From IMG/VR virus record IMGVR_UViG_3300025759_014081, positions 1 to 33,621 of that record: DNA of 33,621 bases; one strand, given 5' to 3'. Below the pieces are notes generated by a model that ran no database searches, was not told where the DNA came from, and saw nothing but the letters and a program-made list of their open reading frames with translations. Both the position numbers and the translations under genes were made by a program. Source of the DNA: a virus. This document shows, one piece after another, positions 14,143-20,238 of the stretch (the stretch's first letter is position 1; each line of letters starts with the position of its first letter).

Positions 14143-14784
14143 TTATATCTTTACACTCTTTATCATTTTTAATTCTTTTAATCCATTATCTACAATTTCA
14201 AAACTCAAGCCGTGTTTTTCATAAGCTTGTTCCCAAAAGCGCGGCCATTCTCTTTTAAATGCTAATTGTGACCCATCATACATATAAGTTTCTTTTGGCT
14301 GTACATGATTTTGTTTTTTATTCCCAGGCCATAAACTACTATAAAATACCGCATCGTCTTTCATTACACTTCTTATGCTCGATAAACATTTGTGTACTAA
14401 GTCTTTATTTAAGTGTATTAGAACTGCGTAGCACCAAATATAATCCATTTTTTCGCCGTTCAACTCATCAAAATTAAAATCACCATTAACAATAAATTTT
14501 GGTAACTTGTTTTGTTGGGTTCTATTACTGAGTTCGGCTGCTATACCTTTATCAATCATTATTTTACTTATATCTGTGCCAATATAACAATTAGCATCTA
14601 ATTCAGGTATGAGTCGAGCACCTAGTCTTAAAGAGCCACAACCTACGTCTAAAAATTTCATATCTGTTTTAAATTCTTTTGATTGTTTTATAAACTCAAA
14701 AGAAAAACTTTGAACGTTAGTCCAATCTCCACCCACATATTGTTGATAATGTCTGTGCTCACCATTGTTTACAAATTCTGTCAT
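14143..14784 (-). CDS. class I SAM-dependent methyltransferase
   Basis: 213 residues. Motif I is KFLDVGCGSLRLGA (43-56), followed by YIGTDIS (about 67-73) and DYIWCYAVLIHL (about 114-125, motif IV). This is a standard Rossmann methylase of the Methyltransf_11/25 type. The N-terminus NNGEHRHYQQYVGGDWTNVQ is characteristic of a subgroup seen beside glycan genes. Substrate unknown. Confidence 0.8.
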   Translation of the reverse strand: MTEFVNNGEHRHYQQYVGGDWTNVQSFSFEFIKQSKEFKTDMKFLDVGCGSLRLGARLIPELDANCYIGTDISKIMIDKGIAAELSNRTQQNKLPKFIVNGDFNFDELNGEKMDYIWCYAVLIHLNKDLVHKCLSSIRSVMKDDAVFYSSLWPGNKKQNHVQPKETYMYDGSQLAFKREWPRFWEQAYEKHGLSFEIVDNGLKELKMIKSVKI

Positions 14785-14825
14785 TGTTTCATTTCGAGTT
14801 TTTTAATCCTCTCATCCGGTTTAAG

Positions 14826-15044
14826 CTACACATCAAACTCATGTAGTTCTTTTTCAGTTAATGGGCAATTTGAGTCTGACTCTTCTCCGCCTGTAATATA
14901 CATATCAACCCAGTATAGCTCCGCTATGATTTTATTATACCACAATCTATCGTATTGATCATGACACTTAGCTGCTTCTTCTTTGAGATCTTCCATTCTC
15001 ATTTCAATATAATCATGTATACTGGGGGTTTTATTTCTTCGCAT
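14826..15044 (-). CDS. small conserved-looking phage protein of unknown function
   Basis: 72 residues. The helical core IEMRMEDLKEEAAKCHDQYD is followed by WYNKIIAELYWVDMY and an acidic tail. Soluble. No family name; this type recurs in marine myophages near lysis genes. Eight bases separate it from the next gene of the same strand. Confidence 0.6.
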   Translation of the reverse strand: MRRNKTPSIHDYIEMRMEDLKEEAAKCHDQYDRLWYNKIIAELYWVDMYITGGEESDSNCPLTEKELHEFDV

Positions 15045-15052
15045 TTTTATTA

Positions 15053-15325
15053 CTAATCAAGTGTTTCTAGTTTGGTCAGTCTTGCTTCCAAATCGTCTAT
15101 TTTGCTGGTGATTTTTGGGTACTTTTTTCTCCAAGCTTCTGGATCATTTTGTAACCAAGTCCAACCCCAACGAATGGCTAGATATTCAAGAAATCCGTCG
15201 AATTTAGCGACACCCCACGTAGCCATTTTTGTATCTTTAAACCAAAATAAAAACGCTGCACCAAGCAGTGATCCTGCAATAGCTGTGTAGATCCACAGCG
15301 TATCATCAAACATTTCTGTTAACAT
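15053..15325 (-). CDS. small membrane protein with C-terminal coiled coil
   Basis: 90 residues: one span (about 9-28, LWIYTAIAGSLLGAAFLFWF), an amphipathic Trp-rich middle and a C-terminal coiled coil (KITSKIDDLEARLTKLETLD). Overlaps the lipase gene by 20 bases, so the two are translationally linked. Could be a spanin- or holin-related envelope protein. Confidence 0.65.
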   Translation of the reverse strand: MLTEMFDDTLWIYTAIAGSLLGAAFLFWFKDTKMATWGVAKFDGFLEYLAIRWGWTWLQNDPEAWRKKYPKITSKIDDLEARLTKLETLD

Positions 15326-16088
15326 CTACTTCTTCTCCGGTGTATTGTGAATAATATGCAGAGCTGTGATCGAAGAAGTTATCAAATGGTTGACCCTTCT
15401 TCAATGCAGCCCAACGACCTTTCATTTTATCTCTGAATCGAGCCCACCAAGTTAAATTGGCATGAATGTTACCGTGAAAATCGATATACATTGGGCCACA
15501 ATGATGACGATAACCCATAAGAGCTAAAGGTACTGTTGGTACTATATCATTGTTATTAACAAAACGAAAATGTTTCACATGTTCAAACGCCTTCACAAAG
15601 GCTTTGGTTCCTGTTCTTGGTGAACCGTATGTGAATAAACAATTAACATTTATATCCATTGAAAATCGCGATGCAGCAACAGTAGCCATAGCACCGCCTA
15701 AAGAATGTCCGCATAAAGTTAATTTCTTACCTAGATGTGGTGTTATTTCTCTAGTGATAACAGGCCATAATTTTTCTAATTCATTTTGAAAACCATTGTG
15801 AACTTTGCCATGACCAATCATGGGTTCATCGGGCCAAGCGTTAAGATCTGCAAGGATGTCTGTAAATTCTGAAGGTTCTGTTCCTCTAAACGCAATAGCA
15901 ACTTCATCTTTATTCCACACAACATGACACTGTGCTCCATCAATATCGATGAATTTGTGTCCTGTCCATCCTAGTTTTTTAAATTTGGGTTTTGCTTCAG
16001 GACCATCTAAATAAGCTTCTTGGGCCATAACCGCGTGCCTATGACACTCAACAACATCTTCATGACAAAAATCTATTTTCTTATTCAC
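15306..16088 (-). CDS. class 3 (fungal-type) lipase / esterase
   Basis: 260 residues from GTG at 16086-16088, chosen because a GGAG ribosome-binding site lies 8 bases upstream; the frame extends to a TTG at 16121 with no such site. An alpha/beta hydrolase with the nucleophile motif GHSLGG (Ser129), Asp181 in NNNDIVPTVP and His241 in DHSSAYY. Other family marks are the oxyanion segment AFRGTE (about 66-71) and YGSPRTGT. Lipase_3 enzymes cleave acyl esters of triglycerides or phospholipids. There is no signal peptide, so access to the membrane may depend on the neighbouring small membrane proteins. Lysis or membrane remodelling is the likely role. Confidence 0.85.
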   Translation of the reverse strand: MNKKIDFCHEDVVECHRHAVMAQEAYLDGPEAKPKFKKLGWTGHKFIDIDGAQCHVVWNKDEVAIAFRGTEPSEFTDILADLNAWPDEPMIGHGKVHNGFQNELEKLWPVITREITPHLGKKLTLCGHSLGGAMATVAASRFSMDINVNCLFTYGSPRTGTKAFVKAFEHVKHFRFVNNNDIVPTVPLALMGYRHHCGPMYIDFHGNIHANLTWWARFRDKMKGRWAALKKGQPFDNFFDHSSAYYSQYTGEEVDVNRNV

Positions 16089-16124
16089 AGATTTTTCTCC
16101 GTTAAAAATTTTAGCATTCAATTG

Positions 16125-16132
16125 TATTTATT
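16125..16132 (-). promoter_or_regulatory. late-promoter-like octamer (one mismatch)
   Basis: On the minus strand the sequence is AATAAATA, one base from TATAAATA, about 37 bases upstream of the lipase GTG. It would be a late promoter for the lipase and membrane-protein block. Weak because of the mismatch and AT-rich context. Confidence 0.35.
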
Positions 16133-16149
16133 ATTTTTTACAAAAGGGG

Positions 16150-16178
16150 TTGACATTTGTGTATATATAGTGTAGAAT
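16150..16178 (+). promoter_or_regulatory. sigma70-like promoter of the bfd-tmRNA-bilin block
   Basis: TTGACA (16150-16155), 17-nt spacer, TAGAAT (16173-16178), preceded by AAAAGGGG. Same family as 3939, 4625, 5541 and 19312. It lies 17 bases before the BFD-like ATG, and I see no other promoter before the bilin reductase. Confidence 0.85.
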
Positions 16179-16194
16179 TACCGGATTAGTAAAC

Positions 16195-16356
16195 ATGTAT
16201 ATATGTATATGTAACGCCATTACAGAATCTGATCTCGCTGAGAACAGTTTTTTACTTCCCATTATAGGAAGCAAATGTGGAAAGTGTATAGAAGAACAAT
16301 TTATTAATGATGGCGAACGTGTTACGTATTTAACCAATTCTAAGAAGCAAAACTGA
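16195..16356 (+). CDS. mini BFD-type [2Fe-2S] protein
   Basis: 53 residues, too short for most gene callers. The opening MYICICNAITESDL and GSKCGKC match bacterioferritin-associated ferredoxin (Fer2_BFD). Cys4, Cys6, Cys28 and Cys31 form the CxC...CxxC cluster ligands. The central helical part is about ten residues shorter than in E. coli Bfd. Bfd reduces bacterioferritin to release iron; related domains pass electrons to other enzymes. Here it precedes heme oxygenase and a ferredoxin-dependent bilin reductase, so it may be a dedicated electron donor or iron-handling partner (inference). No strong Shine-Dalgarno is visible. The last codons overlap the predicted tmRNA acceptor piece. Confidence 0.8.
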   Translation: MYICICNAITESDLAENSFLLPIIGSKCGKCIEEQFINDGERVTYLTNSKKQN

Positions 16357-16590
16357 AAGCTGTGCGGACGTGGGTGCAAATCCCACCACCTCCACCAATA
16401 AACTTCAATGGGGGGTGTACTAGATTCGACGGGCGGTAAATAAGAATTGTGGAGAATCGTCAAGTACTGACGTTAAAAAGAACGCACTAAATATAAACGC
16501 AAACGATAATGTTTATGACATGCCAATGGCTGCCTAGCGGCAATAGCTATTGACGGGGTTTCGGGATCGCCTGGCAACAGAAAGGTCCCA
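16331..16590 (+). ncRNA. ssrA: circularly permuted (two-piece) tmRNA, tag ANDNVYDMPMAA
   Basis: The 3' half comes first: T-arm GTGGG-TGCAAAT-CCCAC and acceptor strand CACCTCC plus ACCA, ending at 16398. After a short spacer the 5' half starts with GGGGGTG (16410-16416), which pairs with CACCTCC. The pairing includes the G3-U70 wobble that marks alanyl-tRNA synthetase substrates. Then comes the tmRNA D-loop signature TAGATTCGACGGG. AGAATTG (16443-16449) pairs with CAATTCT (16335-16341), joining the two pieces (P2). The tag reading frame runs from GCA 16499 to TAG 16537 (ANDNVYDMPMAA), with the stop in a small TGCC/GGCA hairpin loop. This order is the permuted form known from alphaproteobacteria. 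The exact ends are estimates. Confidence 0.9.
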
Positions 16591-16602
16591 CTTATTTTTT
16601 TT
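16563..16602 (+). terminator. hairpin plus T-tract at the tmRNA 3' end
   Basis: GGGATC (16563-16568) pairs with GGTCCC (16584-16589), followed closely by eight T residues (16595-16602). It looks like an intrinsic terminator or the 3' helix of the tmRNA coding piece. Heme oxygenase begins 15 bases later, so its expression would need read-through unless another promoter exists. Confidence 0.6.
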
Positions 16603-16616
16603 GGGGTATTTCGCGT

Positions 16617-17231
16617 ATGTCTAACAATCTTAAAGAATTGACTTGGGAGCACCATCAAAATGCTGAGAGAACTGAGTTCGCAAATATATTAATTGATGGA
16701 GATATACATCCAAGGCTTTATCAAAAATATTTACATTCACAACTCATTATTTACTCAACACTCGAGTCGCTTGTTGATTTACCTTTAAAGTTAGAGGGTG
16801 TTTTTAGATCTTCTCTTATTCTGGAAGATTTGCAAGAGCTTGAAGCAGAACATCGTTTAAAGGAGCTTACAGATTTTTTACCTTCGGTTGACGATTACGT
16901 TGAACATTTAAGTCATCTGGATAATGAAAGTTTGATTGCACACGTATATGTTCGGCATTTTGGAGATATGCATGGCGGACAAATTATTAAAAAGAATGTA
17001 CCCGGTTCTGGTTTGATGTATGAATTCGAGAATCGTTCTGATCTCATAGCTGGTATCAGAGAACTTTTAAATGATGACATGGTAAAAGAGGCCAAAATAT
17101 GTTTCAGCTTTGCTGAAAGATTATTCTATGAGCTAATAGATTTTTGGCGATTAGAAGATGGGTTAGATGAAATCACAAGTTTCATAGATCCTGAATACGA
17201 AAACGAGTCTGATTACAATGACGACTATTAA
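16617..17231 (+). CDS. heme oxygenase
   Basis: 204 residues, normal for bacterial/phage HO. The N-terminal TxxxHxxAE motif gives the proximal heme ligand His13 (TWEHHQNAE, 9-17). The distal helix is FGDMHGGQ (115-122), equivalent to the canonical GDLSGGQ with Ser replaced by His. HO opens heme to biliverdin, CO and Fe(II) using electrons from ferredoxin or another reductase. The bilin reductase at 17413 would use the biliverdin. The C-terminus has an acidic extension (EYENESDYNDDY) not needed for catalysis. Possible Shine-Dalgarno GGGG at 16603. Overlaps the next small gene by 14 bases. Confidence 0.9.
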   Translation: MSNNLKELTWEHHQNAERTEFANILIDGDIHPRLYQKYLHSQLIIYSTLESLVDLPLKLEGVFRSSLILEDLQELEAEHRLKELTDFLPSVDDYVEHLSHLDNESLIAHVYVRHFGDMHGGQIIKKNVPGSGLMYEFENRSDLIAGIRELLNDDMVKEAKICFSFAERLFYELIDFWRLEDGLDEITSFIDPEYENESDYNDDY

Positions 17232-17397
17232 CTATAACGACTGCCTGATCGGCGGAGGAAAAAAAATACAATTAATGGAAGCAATGAATAAAATTTTAAA
17301 TAAGCTTAATACTACAGAAAATATGCAAGCCGCAGAAATTGTCATTATTGGTGTAATCATGTTTGGATTGTTTGTACCAATAGCACAATTGGCTTAA
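17218..17397 (+). CDS. small single-span membrane protein between HO and bilin reductase
   Basis: 59 residues if started at ATG 17218 (overlapping the HO stop), or 40 if started at ATG 17275, downstream of GGAGG. An amphipathic N-terminal part precedes one membrane helix (about 40-57, EIVIIGVIMFGLFVPIAQLA). The I-x-I-G...LFV-x-P pattern recurs in the 18693 protein. The position between two bilin enzymes suggests a membrane anchor or partner (inference). No known family. Confidence 0.6.
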   Translation: MTTINYNDCLIGGGKKIQLMEAMNKILNKLNTTENMQAAEIVIIGVIMFGLFVPIAQLA

Positions 17398-17412
17398 AAA
17401 AAGACTTATATT

Positions 17413-18102
17413 ATGGACAGTGTGATTTGGAATAGACTAAGGTTGCTATCTAACGAAATCGAAAATATTTTCGACCAAAATCTTGCTCGCTATGAAAACC
17501 CAAAACTGACAAAACATTTTGATGGTTGGACTGATAAGTTTTGGAAATCTGAATCTATTAGAAAGGCTCACTTAAAAATTATTGAACCAGGAACAGAAGG
17601 AAATAAAAAGCTTTGGTTGTTACACATTAATGTGTTTCCGCAACCTTGGATGAATCTTCCTATCCTTGGATTTGATATTGTCTCAGGACCAAATAAAATT
17701 AGCGGGTCGTTTATGGACTACTCGCCGGTTTCGAGTGAGAATCATTCTTATATGGAATACTTTGCAGGATTAACTTCTAATCTGAGCTGGAAGAAAGAAA
17801 GAGAACTTCCTGAGTGGGCTCTTGAAATCTTTTCACCAAACATCGTGGCGGCGGGTGGAATTGATAATGAAAATGAGCTTGAACAATTTTGTAAAGTAGG
17901 ATTGACTTCTGTTTCGTTTTATATGAACGGGATTACCTCAAAAGTTTATCGAAACATGGGTCAAGATTTTTTACCAGCTCAAAATAAGTATTGCCATAAT
18001 CAAAAGAAAAACGTACAATTACATCGCTCAATTTTATCGATGGGTATATCAGAAGAAGATAAAAACGACTACGTCAATAATGTTCTCTTCGAAGAATTGT
18101 GA
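17413..18102 (+). CDS. pcyX: ferredoxin-dependent bilin reductase, PcyA/PcyX-like
   Basis: 229 residues, matching FDBR size. The core HINVFPQPWMNLPILGFDIV (71-90), SGPNKISGSFMDYSPVSS (91-108), and C-terminal QNKYCHNQKKNVQ (190-202) with VLFEEL end are the FDBR hallmarks. The GFDIVxGP...S...DYSP form is closer to PcyA than to PebA/PebB/PebS. Asp102 in DYSP lines up with the PcyA catalytic Asp (Asp105). By position, no Glu or His stands where PcyA has Glu76 and His88. This fits PcyX, the virus-encoded branch reported to make phycoerythrobilin from biliverdin. Needs reduced ferredoxin; heme oxygenase upstream supplies biliverdin. Product assignment is inferred. Confidence 0.85.
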   Translation: MDSVIWNRLRLLSNEIENIFDQNLARYENPKLTKHFDGWTDKFWKSESIRKAHLKIIEPGTEGNKKLWLLHINVFPQPWMNLPILGFDIVSGPNKISGSFMDYSPVSSENHSYMEYFAGLTSNLSWKKERELPEWALEIFSPNIVAAGGIDNENELEQFCKVGLTSVSFYMNGITSKVYRNMGQDFLPAQNKYCHNQKKNVQLHRSILSMGISEEDKNDYVNNVLFEEL

Positions 18103-18304
18103 TCAAAAACGGTTCATACTCATCTATAACTTGTGTTTATTGAACCAATACTTTCCATTCATAAATGGAATATAATAGTTGAGCTATATTTTATAACTTT
18201 TTTACACAATATTAACGGTCTTATGAAAAAAGCATTATATATATGTACCGTGATTTGCTGAATCACTGAGCCCAACCCATGTATAATATTTAAGGAGTTT
18301 TCTA

Positions 18305-18532
18305 ATGAAGAAAATTATTGCATTCGTATGTCTTTTAATCGCGCTGCCCACAAGCGCAAGCCCTCAACCAGCAGTACAAGAAACAGCCAAACTTACCGAA
18401 GATGGAAAGTTTTGTGCACGTATCGAAGTTCGTGGACCTGCTGGTCTTCCTATGAAAAAAAGAGTGTGTCGTACTCTCGAACAATGGGAAAAGGCAGGTT
18501 ACACAGTAACTGCTCCTAAGGCGGCTGAATAA
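18305..18532 (+). CDS. small secreted protein of unknown function
   Basis: 75 residues with AAGGAG before the ATG. Clear signal peptide (KKIIAFVCLLIALPTSASPQ, cleavage after SAS near residue 19). The mature part has two cysteines (Cys38 and Cys56) that could form a disulfide, and a compact charged fold (RIEVRGPAGLPMKKRVCRTL). Periplasmic. It follows the bilin reductase after about 200 bases without a clear terminator. Confidence 0.65.
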   Translation: MKKIIAFVCLLIALPTSASPQPAVQETAKLTEDGKFCARIEVRGPAGLPMKKRVCRTLEQWEKAGYTVTAPKAAE

Positions 18533-18535
18533 GAC

Positions 18536-18676
18536 ATGCTAATTAAATTAAGAAATTCTGCGCTTGCCTTTTTGGTAGTAAGTGCTTGTGTGATGGGGCT
18601 TTTGGGTCCCATCATGTACCCAGAATTAATGCCGTTCAGCCACATGGCTGGTTATAATTTCACACCTTACCTGTAG
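18536..18676 (+). CDS. small membrane protein, 46 residues
   Basis: ATG three bases after the previous stop. Hydrophobic helix at about 8-28 (SALAFLVVSACVMGLLGPIM) followed by a short polar tail (YPELMPFSHMAGYNFTPYL). No known family. Tight linkage to its neighbours argues that it is a real gene of this block. Confidence 0.55.
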   Translation: MLIKLRNSALAFLVVSACVMGLLGPIMYPELMPFSHMAGYNFTPYL

Positions 18677-18692
18677 GAGATAACTAAATTTA

Positions 18693-18812
18693 ATGAAAAA
18701 GTATATGAGCAACAATTTTCAAGATTCTAAAAAAGATCAAATGATTGCAATTGGCCAATTAGCTCTGGCGTTATTTGTAGTACCAGTGTTTTTAGTGATA
18801 GCGGTATCTTAA
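18693..18812 (+). CDS. small membrane protein, 39 residues
   Basis: AGGAGATAA lies upstream of ATG 18693. A polar N-terminus (KKYMSNNFQDSKKDQ) and one membrane helix (MIAIGQLALALFVVPVFLVI). The I-x-IG...LFVxxP pattern resembles the 17218 protein, hinting at paralogy. Last plus-strand gene before the hairpin at 18826. Confidence 0.5.
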   Translation: MKKYMSNNFQDSKKDQMIAIGQLALALFVVPVFLVIAVS

Positions 18813-18825
18813 ATAGAATACAAGG

Positions 18826-18882
18826 TTTGGCGAGAGTTCCTTGGGCCTGGGAAGGGCCACTTACAAAAACTCTCGCACCAAA
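18826..18882. terminator. strong hairpin between convergent genes
   Basis: TTTGG (18826-18830) and CGAGAGTT (18831-18838) pair with AACTCTCG (18868-18875) and CCAAA (18878-18882) across a 2-nt bulge. The interior contains an imperfect TGGGCC/GGGCCA stem. It lies where plus-strand and minus-strand transcripts meet, so a bidirectional terminator is likely. Confidence 0.55.
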
Positions 18883-18898
18883 CTATCCAACTAGCAAT

Positions 18899-19237
18899 TC
18901 ACCAAGTAAATCGAATCTCTGTTTCGAGTTTAGTCTTTGCTTCCGTGCCTCGTTCGCGTTTGCCTTCGAGTTTGCCTTTGATGGTGAGGGTATCGGACAA
19001 ACGAGTTTTGTATCCTGCTTCCCAAGATGAACCACCCGTCATGTGCCCTGCTTCGAAGTACACGTTACTGCCTGTGAGTGATTTTTTCTCGTATCCGAAA
19101 CGAGTATGATTGACTGCATCAGTAGTAGCAAAATCTTTGTATGTTACTTCAGATTTGATTTCTACGTATGGTCCTGCCTTGACTGAACACGCAGCAAGCA
19201 TACACAAAACACCTATTGCAAGAATTAAGTATTTCAT
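18899..19237 (-). CDS. lipoprotein, small beta-rich envelope protein
   Basis: 112 residues with AAGGAAT before the ATG. Signal peptide with lipobox LAAC (Cys17), then an antiparallel-strand pattern of alternating residues (ATTDAVNHTRFGYEKKSLTG, TLTIKGKLEGKRERG) ending in a terminal FTW like an outer-membrane beta strand. Probably outer-membrane associated; superinfection exclusion or host-surface change are possibilities. Function not recognised. Confidence 0.7.
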   Translation of the reverse strand: MKYLILAIGVLCMLAACSVKAGPYVEIKSEVTYKDFATTDAVNHTRFGYEKKSLTGSNVYFEAGHMTGGSSWEAGYKTRLSDTLTIKGKLEGKRERGTEAKTKLETEIRFTW

Positions 19238-19311
19238 ATTAAGATTCCTTTAATTTATTAAGATTTCTTATATATTTAAGATATGTTTAATCGGCATTGA
19301 TAAATAAACGG

Positions 19312-19340
19312 TTGACATTTGTCCTTGACTATGGTAGAAT
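19312..19340 (+). promoter_or_regulatory. sigma70-like promoter of the replication block
   Basis: AAACGG, TTGACA (19312-19317), 17-nt spacer, TAGAAT (19335-19340), 21 bases before the gp33-like ATG. It serves gp33-gp59-gp32. Confidence 0.85.
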
Positions 19341-19361
19341 AGCCACTCAATAAGGAATTAA

Positions 19362-19625
19362 ATGAAAGAAAGGGAGGATCCATTTGACATGGTAGTTTCA
19401 ATGACACCTGAAAAAATTCATCATGCAATTTCAGAAATGATTGCTAGTGGTGTACCTTACATCGACGCCCTTATTACATACGCAGAAAAAAATAATCTTG
19501 AAATTGAATCTGTCGCAGATGTAGTAAAAAAGTCTTCTATTCTTAAAGAAAAAATTAGATCAGAAGCCGTCGGTTTAAAAATGGTAAAAAAAGATGAAAA
19601 GGACCTCACCGACATCGTTAAATGA
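19362..19625 (+). CDS. 33: gp33-like late transcription co-activator
   Basis: 87 residues with AAGGAA before the ATG. The helix EMIASGVPYIDALITYAEKN and EIESVADVVKKSSILKEKI resemble the gp33 family of marine T4-like phages, in which a short helical protein bridges host RNA polymerase, the gp55 sigma and the gp45 clamp at late promoters. Position immediately before gp59 and gp32 matches the T4 order. TATAAATA late promoters in this window would be its targets. Called from synteny and motif resemblance. Confidence 0.65.
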   Translation: MKEREDPFDMVVSMTPEKIHHAISEMIASGVPYIDALITYAEKNNLEIESVADVVKKSSILKEKIRSEAVGLKMVKKDEKDLTDIVK

Positions 19626-20199
19626 TCCGGGTTATAATGTTTATATAGAATATCTAGCACTTAAAAAACATTTTAGTTCAGATCAATACGATTATCATAA
19701 ATATAATGGTAAAGTGAAAGCGTCAATCGAGACGTTTAGAACAAGAAATGATGCTTACTTTTTTACTAAACTGGCATCAAAAGAAAATTGTTTCGAACTT
19801 ATATTATCGAATGTATTGCGTAATCCAAATGTATGGATTAGACAATTACTCGATGATGAGGGAGAAAAAAATTATTTAGATTGGAAAAAAAGAATTGATT
19901 CGTTGAGTCATAACTTTAAGTCTGATTTAAATAAACTCCGAGATGATTACTCGGAAAACTTTATATCCGTGGATGGTCAACATCCTTACATCATGAGGTT
20001 GTACGTAGAAAGAAAGATTACACTTGAAACTTTTTCTATTATTACAGCCTATGCGAATATTTTTGATTATTGGGATCAAAAAATAGTTGACAAAATCGTA
20101 TCACGTGATATAATTAGATATGCTAGAAAGTATAAACCCTTTCTAACATACGATCAAAAACGCTTTAAGCAATACGTTAAAGATCGATTTACGTTATGA
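19594..20199 (+). CDS. 59: DNA helicase loader (T4 gp59)
   Basis: 201 residues, near the T4 gp59 length of 217. The start is GYNVYIEYLALKKHFSSDQY, DYHKYNGKVK being the family mark. An all-helical basic protein; the C-terminal part has FDYWDQKIVDKIVSRD. It loads the gp41 helicase onto gp32-coated forks. The start overlaps gp33 by 32 bases, and gp32, its partner, follows after 39 bases. Confidence 0.85.
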   Translation: MKRTSPTSLNDPGYNVYIEYLALKKHFSSDQYDYHKYNGKVKASIETFRTRNDAYFFTKLASKENCFELILSNVLRNPNVWIRQLLDDEGEKNYLDWKKRIDSLSHNFKSDLNKLRDDYSENFISVDGQHPYIMRLYVERKITLETFSIITAYANIFDYWDQKIVDKIVSRDIIRYARKYKPFLTYDQKRFKQYVKDRFTL

Positions 20200-20238
20200 A
20201 AATAAAATGCAATATTACGCAATATAAGGAGAAATACA

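Noticed and set aside
16131-16463. Minus-strand open frame across the bfd promoter and tmRNA acceptor
   Set aside because: It runs through a strong plus-strand promoter, a recognisable BFD gene and tmRNA structure; the protein resembles nothing.
16473-16658. Minus-strand open frame over the tmRNA tag region
   Set aside because: Covered by conserved tmRNA features and the HO start on the other strand.
18113-18141. Seventh member of the AAAACGG promoter family (AAAAACGGTTCATA)
   Set aside because: No TAGAAT-like -10 stands at 17-nt spacing; only TTTATT is there.
18827-19030. Plus-strand open frame of 67 codons
   Set aside because: It starts in the convergent hairpin and runs antisense to the lipoprotein gene, with low-complexity Phe/Ala/Glu repeats.
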